From Buchnera aphidicola (Cinara laricifoliae) (GTDB lineage Bacteria > Pseudomonadota > Gammaproteobacteria > Enterobacterales > Enterobacteriaceae): a stretch of DNA of 64,000 bases. The notes beneath the pieces are model-generated. The model worked only from the letters and a program-made list of their open reading frames with translations. It ran no database searches and was not told the origin of the DNA. This document shows, piece after piece, positions 52,031-61,732 of this stretch. The position numbers and the translations under genes were made by a program. The first letter of the stretch is position 1; the number at the start of each line of letters is the position of its first letter. Where the stretch lies: contig NZ_LR217717.1 of NCBI RefSeq assembly GCF_900698945.1, positions 248,001 through 312,000 of the forward strand, in the 5' to 3' direction.

Positions 52031-53470
52031 TTAATATGTTCCACTAATAGTTAATTGATCTATTTTAATGGTTGGTTGACCAACATTTACTGGAACAGTT
52101 TGACCGTTTTTTTCACAATCACCTAATCCACTAGCCATTTGTAAATTATTTCCTACCATAGATATAGATTTCATTACTTCGGTTCCTGATCCAATTAATG
52201 TGGCTCCTTTTAATGGATAAATGATTTTACCATTTTTTACAAGATAAGCTTCTAAAGTTGAAAAAACAAAATTACCAGAAGTGATATCTACTTGCCCGCC
52301 ACTGAAATTTACAGCATAAATACCATAATCTACACTATCTATAATATCTGCGTGTTTATCTAAACCCGCTAATAAATATGTATTTGTCATGCGAGGCATT
52401 GGTAAATGAGCATATGATTCTCGTCGACCATTTCCAGTACTTTTTTGACACATAATATGTGCATTTAATTTATCTTGTAAAAAGGATTTTAATATTCCAT
52501 CTTTAATTAAAATGTTATATTTACCAGGTATCCCTTCGTCATCAATATTAATTGAACCTCTATTACCGTACAAAATTCCATTATCTACGATAGTACATAA
52601 ATTAGAAGCAACTTGTTGGCCAATTTTTTTAGTAAATATAGATGTTTTTTTACGAATAAAATCTCCTTCTAAACCATGTCCAACTGCTTCATGAAATAAA
52701 ATACCAGGCCAACCCGGACCTAGAATAACAGGAAAAGAACCAGCAGGAGATATTCTAGCAAATAATCTAACTAACGCAATACGAACTGCTTCTTTAGTCC
52801 ATAATTCTATTAGCATTTGGTTATCATTTTGTTTTTTTAAAAAATCAGTAATTTTAAATCTGCCACCTCCACCATGAAAACCTTTTTCTCTCTTGCTATT
52901 TTGTTCAACCATAACCTCAATATTTACATAGATTAAAGGTCGAGAATCATTAGATAAAATTGTACTATCTGTAGATCCAATTAAAATTTTTTCATATTCA
53001 CATGTTAATACAGCATGAACGTCAATTACACGATAATCTTGACTTCTAGCTAGACTATCAATATAGTTTAAAATATAAAGTTTTTTTTCAATATAACTGT
53101 CTTGTATTAAATTACATGATGTATACATATTTTCGATATGTAAATGTCCTTGTTTACTAATTATATTACCTCTTTTTATACTAGATAACATCTTACATAC
53201 TGTATCAATTGAATTAGTTAAATTAGTTAATGTAATAGAATTAGTATAAGAAAAACTAGTAGAAATATTTTTTATAGCTCGTATCCCTACTCCTTCATCA
53301 AAAAAATAAATACCCTTTTTTATAATTTTATTTTCTAAAATCCATATTTCTTGTTCTTTTGATTGAAAATAAATATCTCCAAAATCAATATTATTATCTA
53401 ACATATTATCCAATAACATAACAACATTTTTTTTATCAATATTATATTTATTTAATAAAATCTCTATCAT
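52031..53470 (-). CDS. tldD: Metalloprotease TldD
   Basis: Acts with TldE (PmbA) in processing modified peptides and unfolded substrates. It has 479 residues (481 in E. coli). The zinc site is HEAVGHGLEGDF (HExxxH) and the C-terminal Cys ligand lies in GLGDCEKNGQ. GNGRRESYAHLPMPRM is also conserved. The ATG at 53470 has AAGG about 9 nt upstream; an in-frame TTG at 53491 is less likely. Confidence 0.95.
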   Translation of the reverse strand: MIEILLNKYNIDKKNVVMLLDNMLDNNIDFGDIYFQSKEQEIWILENKIIKKGIYFFDEGVGIRAIKNISTSFSYTNSITLTNLTNSIDTVCKMLSSIKRGNIISKQGHLHIENMYTSCNLIQDSYIEKKLYILNYIDSLARSQDYRVIDVHAVLTCEYEKILIGSTDSTILSNDSRPLIYVNIEVMVEQNSKREKGFHGGGGRFKITDFLKKQNDNQMLIELWTKEAVRIALVRLFARISPAGSFPVILGPGWPGILFHEAVGHGLEGDFIRKKTSIFTKKIGQQVASNLCTIVDNGILYGNRGSINIDDEGIPGKYNILIKDGILKSFLQDKLNAHIMCQKSTGNGRRESYAHLPMPRMTNTYLLAGLDKHADIIDSVDYGIYAVNFSGGQVDITSGNFVFSTLEAYLVKNGKIIYPLKGATLIGSGTEVMKSISMVGNNLQMASGLGDCEKNGQTVPVNVGQPTIKIDQLTISGTY

Positions 53471-53695
53471 TATTAAAAACCTTTTTATCAAGCTATAAAT
53501 TTAAAAATAATAAAATTATTAAATATTTATTAAAAATTTATTAAAAATATTTAATGAAGTTATTTATATTATTTTTATATAAATGTTATTGTTATAATAA
53601 ATATAAAATAACTACATAATACTTTTATTAAATGTTATTATATAAGTTATAAAATTAATATTATTTTTATAAAAATTCACATTAGTGAGGTTATG

Positions 53696-54166
53696 ATGGG
53701 TAATAAATTTCAAATTTTATTAATTAATGGACCTAATTTAAATTTATTAGGAACACGAGAAACAAAAATATATGGTACAGAAACGCTGTTTCAAATTATC
53801 AAAAAAACAAAACATATAGCGCAACGTTTAAACGTTGAACTATACGATTTTCAATCTAATGCAGAACACAAGATAGTTGAAAAAATACATGAAAGCAAAA
53901 ACCTTAAAATAGAATTTATATTAATTAATCCAGGAGCATTCGCTCATACTAGTATCTCCATAAGAGACGCATTGTTAGCTATACAAATTCCTTTTTTCGA
54001 AATTCATATTTCTAATATCTTTTCTCGAGAAAATTTTCGTTCACATTCATGGATATCTGATATATCTAATGGCATTATATCTGGATTTGGATCTGATGGA
54101 TATATATGGGCTCTACATACCTCTGTAAATATGTTGTTAAAAAAAAATAAATATAACGATAAGTAA
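53696..54166 (+). CDS. aroQ: Type II 3-dehydroquinate dehydratase
   Basis: Third step of the shikimate pathway, feeding chorismate to PheA. It has 156 residues and is dodecameric in the family. LLINGPNLNLLGTRE, the catalytic Tyr in KIYG, NPGAFAHTSISIRDAL with the catalytic His and FEIHISN follow the family pattern. E. coli uses the unrelated type I AroD; Buchnera has the type II enzyme. Of two adjacent ATGs the second is chosen because GAGG is 5 nt before it. It ends 9 nt before convergent fis; accB and accC are not here. Confidence 0.95.
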   Translation: MGNKFQILLINGPNLNLLGTRETKIYGTETLFQIIKKTKHIAQRLNVELYDFQSNAEHKIVEKIHESKNLKIEFILINPGAFAHTSISIRDALLAIQIPFFEIHISNIFSRENFRSHSWISDISNGIISGFGSDGYIWALHTSVNMLLKKNKYNDK

Positions 54167-54175
54167 AAATAATAA

Positions 54176-54484
54176 TTATTTAATAAATTTTTTATTTTGA
54201 TAATATAGATTTAATTTTTTCCTCAATGTTCCACGGTTAATACCTAAAATTAAAGCGGCTTTTGTTTGATTACCTCGTGTATATTGCATAATACTATCAA
54301 ATAAAGGTTTTTCTATTTCAGATAAAAACATTTGATATAAATTATTTTCTGTTTTTTCAATTACTATCAAAAAATAATTTTTTAAAGCTATTTTGATATA
54401 ATTAATTAAAGGAGTATAAAATACTTCTTTATTTATAATATTTGATACTATGAACTGACTAGAATTTTTTTGATTATTAAACAT
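54176..54484 (-). CDS. fis: DNA-binding protein Fis
   Basis: Nucleoid protein and regulator that bends DNA and activates stable RNA promoters. It has 102 residues (98 in E. coli). The C-terminal helix-turn-helix QYTRGNQTKAALILGINRG-TLRKKL (about 67-91) is nearly identical to E. coli. The N-terminal hairpin region is diverged. dusB, its operon partner, is absent. One of very few DNA-binding regulators in the window. Confidence 0.95.
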   Translation of the reverse strand: MFNNQKNSSQFIVSNIINKEVFYTPLINYIKIALKNYFLIVIEKTENNLYQMFLSEIEKPLFDSIMQYTRGNQTKAALILGINRGTLRKKLNLYYQNKKFIK

Positions 54485-54651
54485 ATAGTTGCTTAGTTAG
54501 TTTTATAGAATTTGTTTTTTAAAAATTATATATGAAATATATTTTTATTTTAAAAATCATCTAATTTTTTAAAAAATAAAAATTATATTATATATAAATA
54601 TATTATAATCTACTAATAAATAAATACAGTACATTATATATATTTTATATA

Positions 54652-55616
54652 TCATTTCATATCTTCTGAATATAAAGAATGTAGTAATTGTACCATATCT
54701 ACTGGCGGGCTAACTATCCAAGTCTGTAATTTATTTGTTATAGGGTGTAAAAACTTCAACATACTAGAATGTAAAGCTGGTCTAGAAAATTTTAATAATA
54801 AATTATATGTTGATTTAGAATAACCTAATAAATTTGGCTTAATACCTTTAGAGTATATGGAATCTCCAAATATTGGATGTAAAATAGAAGAAATATGCAC
54901 TCTAATTTGATGCATTCTTCCTGTTTCTATAAAAATACGAATATGTGTATAATTTCTAAACATAGTAATTACTTTATAATGTGTAATTGCTTGTTTACCA
55001 CCAATACCTACTGACATCATAGTTCTATTATAAATGTTTCTTTTAATAGGAACATTTATTGTTCCATTAAACTCAATACGACCAATTACAATTGCATCAT
55101 ATTCTTTAATAACTCTACGACGTTTAAATAAACCAATTAAATAATGATATGAAAAAATTGTCCTTGCTACAACTAATAAACCAGAAGTATTTTTATCTAA
55201 TCGATGAACTATACCTGCTCTTGGTAACATACAATTATTTTTATAATGAAACATTAAAGAGTTTAATAAAGTTCCGGAAGTATGTCCGTAACCTAAATGA
55301 ACAACTAAATTAGGTGGTTTATTTAAAACTAGTATTTCAGAATCTTTAAAAATTATATCTAAAAATATATTTTCTTTTTTTATTTCAATAAATTGAAAAT
55401 TTTTTAATACATTGACTGAAATATGATCATTTAAAAAAATTTTTTTTTTGGAATACTGACAATAATATTATTAACAGATACATAGCCTAATAAAATCCAT
55501 TTTTTTATACATGAACGAGAAACTAAAGAGATATACTGAGCTAAAATTTTATCTAATCTAGAATAGGTTGATTGAGATGAAGAAACTACAAAATTTAATT
55601 TAATCAAATTAGGCAT
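54652..55616 (-). CDS. rluD: 23S rRNA pseudouridine synthase RluD, frameshifted in a poly(A) run
   Basis: RluD makes pseudouridines 1911, 1915 and 1917 in helix 69 of 23S rRNA. The S4 domain (YSRLDKILAQY, SRSCIKKWILLGYVSVN) is read from 55616 until a stop after a run of 10 A (minus strand; plus 55440-55449). The sequence continues in the -1 frame, without any stop, through ILVLNKPPNLVVHLGYG, AGIVHRLDKNTSGLLVV with the catalytic Asp, and TGRMHQIRVHIS to 54652. Adding one A yields 321 residues (326 in E. coli). Transcript slippage in the A-run could restore it; sequencing error is possible. Confidence 0.9.
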
Positions 55617-55895
55617 ATTGTACTCACTAAATTTTATTTATTAAACAATATATAAAATATATTTATATTATTTTAACATAAAAATATGATAATATTATAA
55701 ATTTTATTAATTATTATATATTATTTTAATTTATATAATAATTATTATATATAAAATTATTTATATATATAAATAAAATAAAAAATATATTATGCAAAAT
55801 ATTTATCTAATACAAATATTATTTATAGATACATATTATGATATGTCAAAATCATATTATTTTAATCTATTTATATTTTATAGGCATAAAAATAT

Positions 55896-58541
55896 ATGAA
55901 AACTGACAAAATTCGTAACTTATTTTTACAATTCTTCAAAGAAAAAAATCATGATATTATTCCAAGCAGTTCTTTAATTCCTAAAAATGATAATACTTTA
56001 TTATTTACAAATGCAGGAATGAACCAATTCAAAAATATATATTTAGGATATAAAAAAAATAATATATCATCTTTTACTAGTGCTCAATACTGTATGCGAA
56101 CAGGCGGTAATCACGATGACTTAAAAAAAGTGGGTTATCAACCTTATCATCATACCTTATTTGAAATGCTAGGAAATTTTAGTTTTGGAGAATATTTTAA
56201 AGAAACTGCTATTAGTTATGCATGGGAATTTTTAACAGATAAAAAATGGCTTAATATACCAAAAGAAAAAATATGGATTACATATTATTATCGTGATATT
56301 GAAACAAAAAAAATTTGGTTAAATATTATTAATATTAAACCCAACCATTTAATCGTAATGTATGATAAAAATAATATAAAATATAACTCTGATAATTTCT
56401 GGAGAATGGGAGATTCCGGTCCATGTGGTCCATGTACAGAAATTTTTTATAATCAACGATCGTATTATAAAAAGATCGATATAGTTAATAACTATAATGA
56501 ATTTAAAAAATATTTTGTAGAAATTTGGAATTTAGTATTTATGCAATTTAATCAAATTAAATCCAATAAGCTAATTGATTTACCAACTCCATCAGTAGAT
56601 ACAGGTATGGGATTAGAACGTATATCTGCGGTTTTACAAAACGTTTCTTCAAGCTATAAAACAAATAATTTTATAAAACTAATAAAATCTATCGAAAAAA
56701 CAATATCAATAAAAAAAAATAATCGTATTTCATTAAGAATTATTGCAGATCATATCCGTGCATCCGTTTGCTTGATTGCTGAAAATATAGTTCCTGGTAA
56801 TGAAGGAAGAAATTATATTCTTAGAAAAATAATAAGACGCGCATTAATTCATGGATATTTTATGGGTTTACATAAACCATTTTTTTATAAATTATCTAAA
56901 TTTGTTATTAGTAGTATGAAACAAATTAATTATGATTTCAATCTTTCTAAAAAAATAGATGTTATAAAAAATATTTTATTTCATGAAGAAAAACAATTTC
57001 ATAACGTATTAAAAATAGGAATATATAAGCTACAGGAAGAAATTAAAAATAATAAGATATCTACAAAAAAAATATTATATTTATACGAAACATTCGGTTT
57101 ACCTGTCGAAGTAACTTTAGATATCTGTAAAGAAAAAAAAATTTCAATTAATTTAAATAAAATAAATAAACTAATAAAATTAAATAAAAATAAAATAATT
57201 CAAAAAAAAATTAAAGAAAAAAAAAATAATCTATATATAACATTAATTACAAAAAAATCTATTTTTGATGGATATGATACATATATAAAAACATCAAAAA
57301 TTACCCAAATAGTTTATAATGATAAACTTATATCACATTTACATGAAAACTGCATGGGAATTTTAGTATTAAATATCACACCTTTTTATAGCAAATCAAG
57401 CGGACAAATAGGAGATACAGGTAAAATAACTAATAATAATGGAATATTCATTGTAAAAAAAACAAAAAAAAACGGAAATCTTATCGCACATATAGGATAT
57501 ATGCAGAGTGGAACTTTACATGTAAATGATATAGTTACCGCTAAAATAAATATTAAAAAAAGAAAAATCATACAATCTAATCATACATCTACTCATTTAT
57601 TGCATGCAGCATTAAATAAAATTTATAAATCAGAAATAATACAAAAAGGATCTTACATTGACGATCAATATCTAAGATTTGATTTTATTTATAATTATAA
57701 AATTACTGAAAAAGATATTTATAAATTAGAAAAAATAATAAATAAAAAAATTCAAAAAAATATATCAATTAATTCTATTATTACATCTATAGATAAAGCA
57801 AAAAAATATAATGCTATATATTTATCTTCAAAAAAATATAAAAAAATAGTTCGTATGATTTGTATTAAAAATTTCTCTATTGAATTATGTAATGGTACTC
57901 ATCATAAAACTACTGGTAAAATTGGATGTTTTAAAATTATTTCGTATAAAAATATTGGAAATTCAACAAAACGTATTATAGCAATAACCGGTTTACATGT
58001 TATAAAATATATCAATGAAAAAATAAAAAAAGAAAAAAAAATAAAAAATCTATTTACAAATAATCAAAATAATATTTACCAATCAATAAAAAAATCACTT
58101 AATATTATCAAGAATATAAAAAAAGAAAACATACAATTAATAAACCAAAATGTTTTACAGATTTCTAAAAATCTAATATCGACAGCATATACGATTAACA
58201 ATGTATATATTATTGTTGCATCTTTATCCAATTTAAAATACATAATTCTCAGAAATATATCTGATGCTATTAAAAAAAAATTAAAATATGCAATTATTAT
58301 ATTAACTAATACAAACATTTCGATGATACAGTTTTTAATTAGTGTTACAACAAAAACAATTAAACATATTAATGCATTAGATATTATGAACACATTATTT
58401 TCTATATTATCCGGTAAAGGTGGTGGTAGTAAACATCTTGTAGAAGGAAAATTAAATAATAATAAATTTATTTCAAATCATCTAAATATTATTAAAGAAA
58501 AAATTATAAATAATATAAAAAATAATAATTTAAATAAATAA
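55896..58541 (+). CDS. alaS: Alanyl-tRNA synthetase
   Basis: Class IIc synthetase of 881 residues (876 in E. coli). The N-terminal catalytic core has HHTLFEMLGNFSFGEYF and TPSVDTGMGLERI. The editing domain, which hydrolyses Ser- and Gly-tRNA-Ala, has HTSTHLLHAAL and CNGTHHKTTG as zinc ligands. The C-Ala domain ends GKGGGSKHLVEGK, the typical glycine-rich motif. csrA follows 114 nt downstream, as in E. coli. Confidence 0.97.
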   Translation: MKTDKIRNLFLQFFKEKNHDIIPSSSLIPKNDNTLLFTNAGMNQFKNIYLGYKKNNISSFTSAQYCMRTGGNHDDLKKVGYQPYHHTLFEMLGNFSFGEYFKETAISYAWEFLTDKKWLNIPKEKIWITYYYRDIETKKIWLNIINIKPNHLIVMYDKNNIKYNSDNFWRMGDSGPCGPCTEIFYNQRSYYKKIDIVNNYNEFKKYFVEIWNLVFMQFNQIKSNKLIDLPTPSVDTGMGLERISAVLQNVSSSYKTNNFIKLIKSIEKTISIKKNNRISLRIIADHIRASVCLIAENIVPGNEGRNYILRKIIRRALIHGYFMGLHKPFFYKLSKFVISSMKQINYDFNLSKKIDVIKNILFHEEKQFHNVLKIGIYKLQEEIKNNKISTKKILYLYETFGLPVEVTLDICKEKKISINLNKINKLIKLNKNKIIQKKIKEKKNNLYITLITKKSIFDGYDTYIKTSKITQIVYNDKLISHLHENCMGILVLNITPFYSKSSGQIGDTGKITNNNGIFIVKKTKKNGNLIAHIGYMQSGTLHVNDIVTAKINIKKRKIIQSNHTSTHLLHAALNKIYKSEIIQKGSYIDDQYLRFDFIYNYKITEKDIYKLEKIINKKIQKNISINSIITSIDKAKKYNAIYLSSKKYKKIVRMICIKNFSIELCNGTHHKTTGKIGCFKIISYKNIGNSTKRIIAITGLHVIKYINEKIKKEKKIKNLFTNNQNNIYQSIKKSLNIIKNIKKENIQLINQNVLQISKNLISTAYTINNVYIIVASLSNLKYIILRNISDAIKKKLKYAIIILTNTNISMIQFLISVTTKTIKHINALDIMNTLFSILSGKGGGSKHLVEGKLNNNKFISNHLNIIKEKIINNIKNNNLNK

Positions 58542-58655
58542 TATTATTATTAAATTTATAAAGATTTATTAAAAATATATACAAATATATTATGTTATTT
58601 ATATAACATATTTAAAAAATAAAAACATGTTTATTTCATAAAAGGAATCAAAGGA

Positions 58656-58832
58656 ATGCTTATTTTAACTCGTCGAATTGGCGAAACATTAATAATCGGC
58701 GATGAAATAACAATAACAATTTTAGGAATTAAAGGAAATCAAATTCGTGTAGGTATTAATGCTCCTAAAAAAATATCTGTACATAGAGAAGAAATCTACA
58801 AAAGAATTCAATTAGAAAAAAATAAAAAATAA
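58656..58832 (+). CDS. csrA: Carbon storage regulator CsrA
   Basis: Small RNA-binding dimer that controls translation by binding GGA motifs near ribosome binding sites. It has 58 residues (61 in E. coli): [18 protein letters not shown], a central [17 protein letters not shown] and a basic tail. The RNA-contacting residues L4, R6 and R7 at the N terminus and the VHREEIY (42-48) segment are intact. AAGGA lies directly upstream of the ATG. In place between alaS and the tRNA-Ser/Arg pair as in E. coli. No csrB/csrC seen. Confidence 0.97.
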   Translation: MLILTRRIGETLIIGDEITITILGIKGNQIRVGINAPKKISVHREEIYKRIQLEKNKK

Positions 58833-58837
58833 ATTTT

Positions 58838-58869
58838 TACTGTATTTTGTAAACATACAAAATACAGTA
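58838..58869. terminator. Long hairpin after csrA
   Basis: TACTGTATTTTGTA and TACAAAATACAGTA form a perfect 14-bp stem with a 4-nt loop, starting 6 nt after the csrA stop. It probably ends or protects the alaS-csrA transcript, though a T-run is only present on the minus-strand side. Confidence 0.65.
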
Positions 58870-58988
58870 TTAACGCTATTATAAAACAATAATAATATTA
58901 TTATTATTTTTATAAAATTATTTATAAATTATCTTTTATATGGTATTATACAATTAATAAAATTATAATTTTATTAAAAAAAATCTAT

Positions 58989-59017
58989 TTGACTCTTTTT
59001 GTTATAATTAGTATTAT
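58989..59017 (+). promoter_or_regulatory. Sigma-70 promoter of the Ser-Arg tRNA pair
   Basis: TTGACT at 58989-58994 and TATTAT at 59012-59017 with 17-nt spacing, ending 21 nt before tRNA-Ser. Good fit for a short-leader stable RNA promoter. Confidence 0.65.
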
Positions 59018-59038
59018 ATATATAATATATAATATCTC

Positions 59039-59125
59039 GGTGAGATGGCCGAGTGGTTTAAGGCGCTCCCCTGCTAAAGGAGTATGTACTAATCTGCATC
59101 GAGGGTTCAAATCCCTCTCTCACCA
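59039..59125 (+). tRNA. tRNA-Ser (anticodon GCU)
   Basis: Class II cloverleaf with acceptor GGTGAGA/TCTCACC, anticodon GCT in CTGCTAAA, long variable arm and GGGTTCAAATCCC T-arm. No CCA encoded. Corresponds to serV next to csrA in E. coli. Confidence 0.96.
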
Positions 59126-59141
59126 AAATAATATTATTTAT

Positions 59142-59215
59142 GCATCCGTAGCTTAGTTGGATAGAGCACTCGGCTACGAACCGAGAGGTTGAAGGTTCAA
59201 ATCCTTCCGGATGCA
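59142..59215 (+). tRNA. tRNA-Arg (anticodon ACG)
   Basis: Acceptor GCATCCG/CGGATGC, anticodon ACG in CTACGAA (A34 is expected to become inosine by TadA), T-arm GAAGGTTCAAATCCTTC. Corresponds to argV in E. coli, 16 nt after tRNA-Ser. Confidence 0.97.
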
Positions 59216-60036
59216 TAAATAATATTTTTTTATTAAAAAATTTAATATAAATAAAATGTTTATATATACTTATTACAATATAGATTTTTTATATTTTATA
59301 TATTTCTAAAATTTATTCTAACTAATTAATCAAAATTAATTCAATCAAAAAAAACCATTATTCATTATTATATAAATATAGTTAGACTAAAAATAGGAGA
59401 TTTAATTCATATATTTAATAAAACTAATCATATATTTATATATATGAATATTAGATATAAATAAAAAAAATATTTTTATTAAAACAATTTATAAAAAAAA
59501 AATAAAGACTCATTACTTAATATTTATTAAATAATAATTTTTATCTAAAAAATAAAGTTTTTCCAGTAGAAAATTAATAGAATTAGGAATTAAATAAATC
59601 ACTCCAATTATTATAAACAAGAAAAATTATAAAAAATATAAAAAATGTATTATTATAAAAAATTAATTATCTTTACATGCATATAATCAAAAATAAATAT
59701 TGTTCCTAAATTAAATACACTGCTTACAATATATCAATAATAATTCTACACCTACAAAATGTAGTGAATTATTTTTGATATAGATGCAATAAAAAATATA
59801 TATTATATTTTTAATTAATATAAAAATATTTTTATATTAATTTGGATCTGAAAAAGAATTTCTTGATAATCAAACTAAATATGCAAAAAAAATTTTAAAT
59901 ATAAAATTAGGACATAAAATATTAAGAATAGAAACATCTGTTTTTATAGCTATAACAGCATTAAAAGTACATTTAGGAAGATATATAATAATATTTATTA
60001 ATTTAAAATAAATAATTATATAATTAAAAAGTACTT
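59216..60036. other. Spacer between tRNA-Arg and zapA
   Basis: About 0.8 kb without a complete gene. Some parts (59540-59780) have mixed composition and many stops, like a decayed gene. In enterics gshA follows the tRNAs and ssrS (6S RNA) and fau lie next to zapA. I see no GshA motif and cannot recognise 6S RNA by eye. An open fragment lies at 59841-60011. Confidence 0.5.
59841..60011 (+). pseudogene. Open 56-codon fragment of an unidentified gene
   Basis: A 56-codon stretch without stops, no ATG near its beginning and an upstream in-frame TAA. The translation starts FGSEKEFLDNQTKYAKKI and contains LGHKILRIETSVFIAITAL. It uses Gly, Glu, His and Thr codons in a coding-like way, unlike the adjacent spacer. 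I do not recognise the family. It ends 26 nt before the stop of convergent zapA. It may be the tail of a decayed gene, or chance. Confidence 0.35.
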
Positions 60037-60330
60037 TTATTCTTTATTTAAAGCAGTATCTATCATTTCAGTTAATACTAACATTCTAGATTTTATATGT
60101 TTGATACAATGAACAGATTTTTGTTTTTCTAATTCTAATTCATGACAGATATTTAAAGCAGTTATAAAAATTAATTGCTCTATATTATATGCACCTGTTT
60201 TTTCTTTCAGTTCTTTTAATCGTTTATTTAGAACATCAGCTGTATAATATAAATCTGAAGAATTTTTATCAGGACAACTAACCCGTATAGAACGTCCTAA
60301 GAATTCTACATCAATAGATTGTGAAGACAT
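60037..60330 (-). CDS. zapA: Cell division protein ZapA
   Basis: Cross-links FtsZ protofilaments in the Z-ring. It has 97 residues (109 in E. coli). The globular head starts SIDVEFLGRSIRVSCP and the C-terminal half is a coiled coil from LNICHELELEKQK onward, shorter than in E. coli. With MinCDE it forms the visible division machinery of the window. rpiA lies 93 nt upstream on the same strand. Confidence 0.92.
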   Translation of the reverse strand: MSSQSIDVEFLGRSIRVSCPDKNSSDLYYTADVLNKRLKELKEKTGAYNIEQLIFITALNICHELELEKQKSVHCIKHIKSRMLVLTEMIDTALNKE

Positions 60331-60423
60331 AACTTATTCTCTAATATAGTTTATTTAATAAAAATCTATATAATAGAAATTACTATTAATATAGTCGTTA
60401 ATAAAAATTTTAAAAATAATTTA

Positions 60424-61080
60424 TTACCTCGATATTAGTTTTACCTTATCAAAATAACTGACTAATAACAAATCAGCTTTTCTCTTACAAAATAATCCTA
60501 CAGAAACTATACCGGGGATGTTATTCATTTTACTTTCTAAATTAATAGGATTTTTAATACATAAATTATGTATATCAATAATATAATTACCATTGTCTGT
60601 AGTAAAATTTTTTCTATATTTTGGTATACCACCTATTTTTATAATTTCTCTAGATACACTTTTTGTAGCCATAGGTATAACTTCAATTGGAATAGGAAAA
60701 TTATCAAATTTTGATACATATTTTGATTTATCAATAATACATAAAAATTTATTAGCAACAGAAGCAATGATTTTTTCTCTAGTAAGCGCTCCTCCTCCTC
60801 CTTTTATCATTTCCATAGAATAATTAACTCTATCTGCACTATCAATGTAAATATCTAACGAATTTAATGTATTAAGATCTACAATAGGAATATTGAAATT
60901 TTTTAACCATTTTTCTGAAATGCAAGAACTAGATACAGCTCCTTTAATATGTTTTGAAATAGTTGATAATTCTTCAATAAAAAACTTTATTGTAGAACCT
61001 GATCCAATCCCAATAATGGAATTTTCTGGAATATAATCTAAAGCAGATCTCGCTACAGATTTTTTTAACGCATCTAACAT
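60424..61080 (-). CDS. rpiA: Ribose-5-phosphate isomerase A
   Basis: Interconverts ribulose-5-phosphate and ribose-5-phosphate for nucleotide and histidine synthesis. It has 218 residues (219 in E. coli). GIGSGST (22-28), KGGGGALTREK with the catalytic Lys and Glu, and TDNGNYIIDIHNL are intact. The usual DGADE is DSADR: both aspartates remain, but Gly and Glu are replaced. Linked functionally to zwf. Confidence 0.95.
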   Translation of the reverse strand: MLDALKKSVARSALDYIPENSIIGIGSGSTIKFFIEELSTISKHIKGAVSSSCISEKWLKNFNIPIVDLNTLNSLDIYIDSADRVNYSMEMIKGGGGALTREKIIASVANKFLCIIDKSKYVSKFDNFPIPIEVIPMATKSVSREIIKIGGIPKYRKNFTTDNGNYIIDIHNLCIKNPINLESKMNNIPGIVSVGLFCKRKADLLLVSYFDKVKLISR

Positions 61081-61241
61081 ATATTCTCCATAATATATAA
61101 AAATTATTAAATAAAAATATAGATATAATCGTAAAATAATCCGAAACCTATAATTAAATGTTTAGATATACTAGATATATATTTTTAAAGTACTAAATCT
61201 TTAATTAATAATATAATTGTATTAATTAAATAATATTCTAT

Positions 61242-61313
61242 CTGGGGTACCTGGATTCGAACCAGGGATGCCGGTATCAAAAACCGGTGCCGTAACCTCT
61301 TGGCTATACCCCA
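61242..61313 (-). tRNA. tRNA-Gln (anticodon UUG)
   Basis: Minus-strand cloverleaf with acceptor TGGGGTA/TACCCCA, a U1-A72 pair typical of tRNA-Gln, anticodon TTG in TTTTGAT and T-arm CCTGGTTCGAATCCAGG. No CCA encoded. Confidence 0.97.
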
Positions 61314-61356
61314 AAAATATACTATTATAAATATTTTAATTAATTAATATTAATTA

Positions 61357-61438
61357 TACGGAAGGCGAGATTTGAACTCGCAAACCTTGCAGTGCCAGAA
61401 CCTAAATCTGGTGCGTCTACCATTTTCGCCACTTCCGC
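61357..61438 (-). tRNA. tRNA-Leu (anticodon UAG)
   Basis: Minus-strand class II tRNA, acceptor GCGGAAG/CTTCCGT (first pair G-U), anticodon TAG in TTTAGGT, T-arm GAGTTCAAATCTC. In E. coli leuW stands between metT and glnU as here. Confidence 0.95.
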
Positions 61439-61460
61439 AAAATAAATAAAATAATTTTAA

Positions 61461-61534
61461 TGGCTATAACGAGAATCGAACTCGTGACCTCAGCGTTATG
61501 AGTGCTGTGCTCTAACCAACTGAGCTACATAGCC
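61461..61534 (-). tRNA. tRNA-Met, elongator (anticodon CAU)
   Basis: Minus-strand cloverleaf, acceptor GGCTATG/TATAGCC, anticodon CAT in CTCATAA. It has a paired 1-72 position and lacks the three G-C pairs of the initiator stem, so it is elongator tRNA-Met; it closely resembles E. coli metT. Confidence 0.9.
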
Positions 61535-61732
61535 GAATTATTCATTAAAAAATAATATTTATATAATAATTTTACACAAATATTTTTTTTTTACAATAAA
61601 AATTTATAAATAAACCATTATTTTTCATATTTTAAAAATAATTTATTTTTTTTTAAAAAAACGTGATATTAAATTAAATTTTTAATAAAATATATATACT
61701 TTATATATAAACTAATTAAGGACATTTTAATA

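Noticed and set aside
58076..58393. Minus-strand hydrophobic open frame within alaS
   Set aside because: Shadow of the Lys/Ile-rich alaS C-terminal coding region; hydrophobicity comes from reading A-rich codons in reverse as T-rich.
59216..60036. 6S RNA (ssrS) near zapA
   Set aside because: Expected here in enterics, but I could not identify its closing stem or central bulge by eye. A covariance-model scan would decide.
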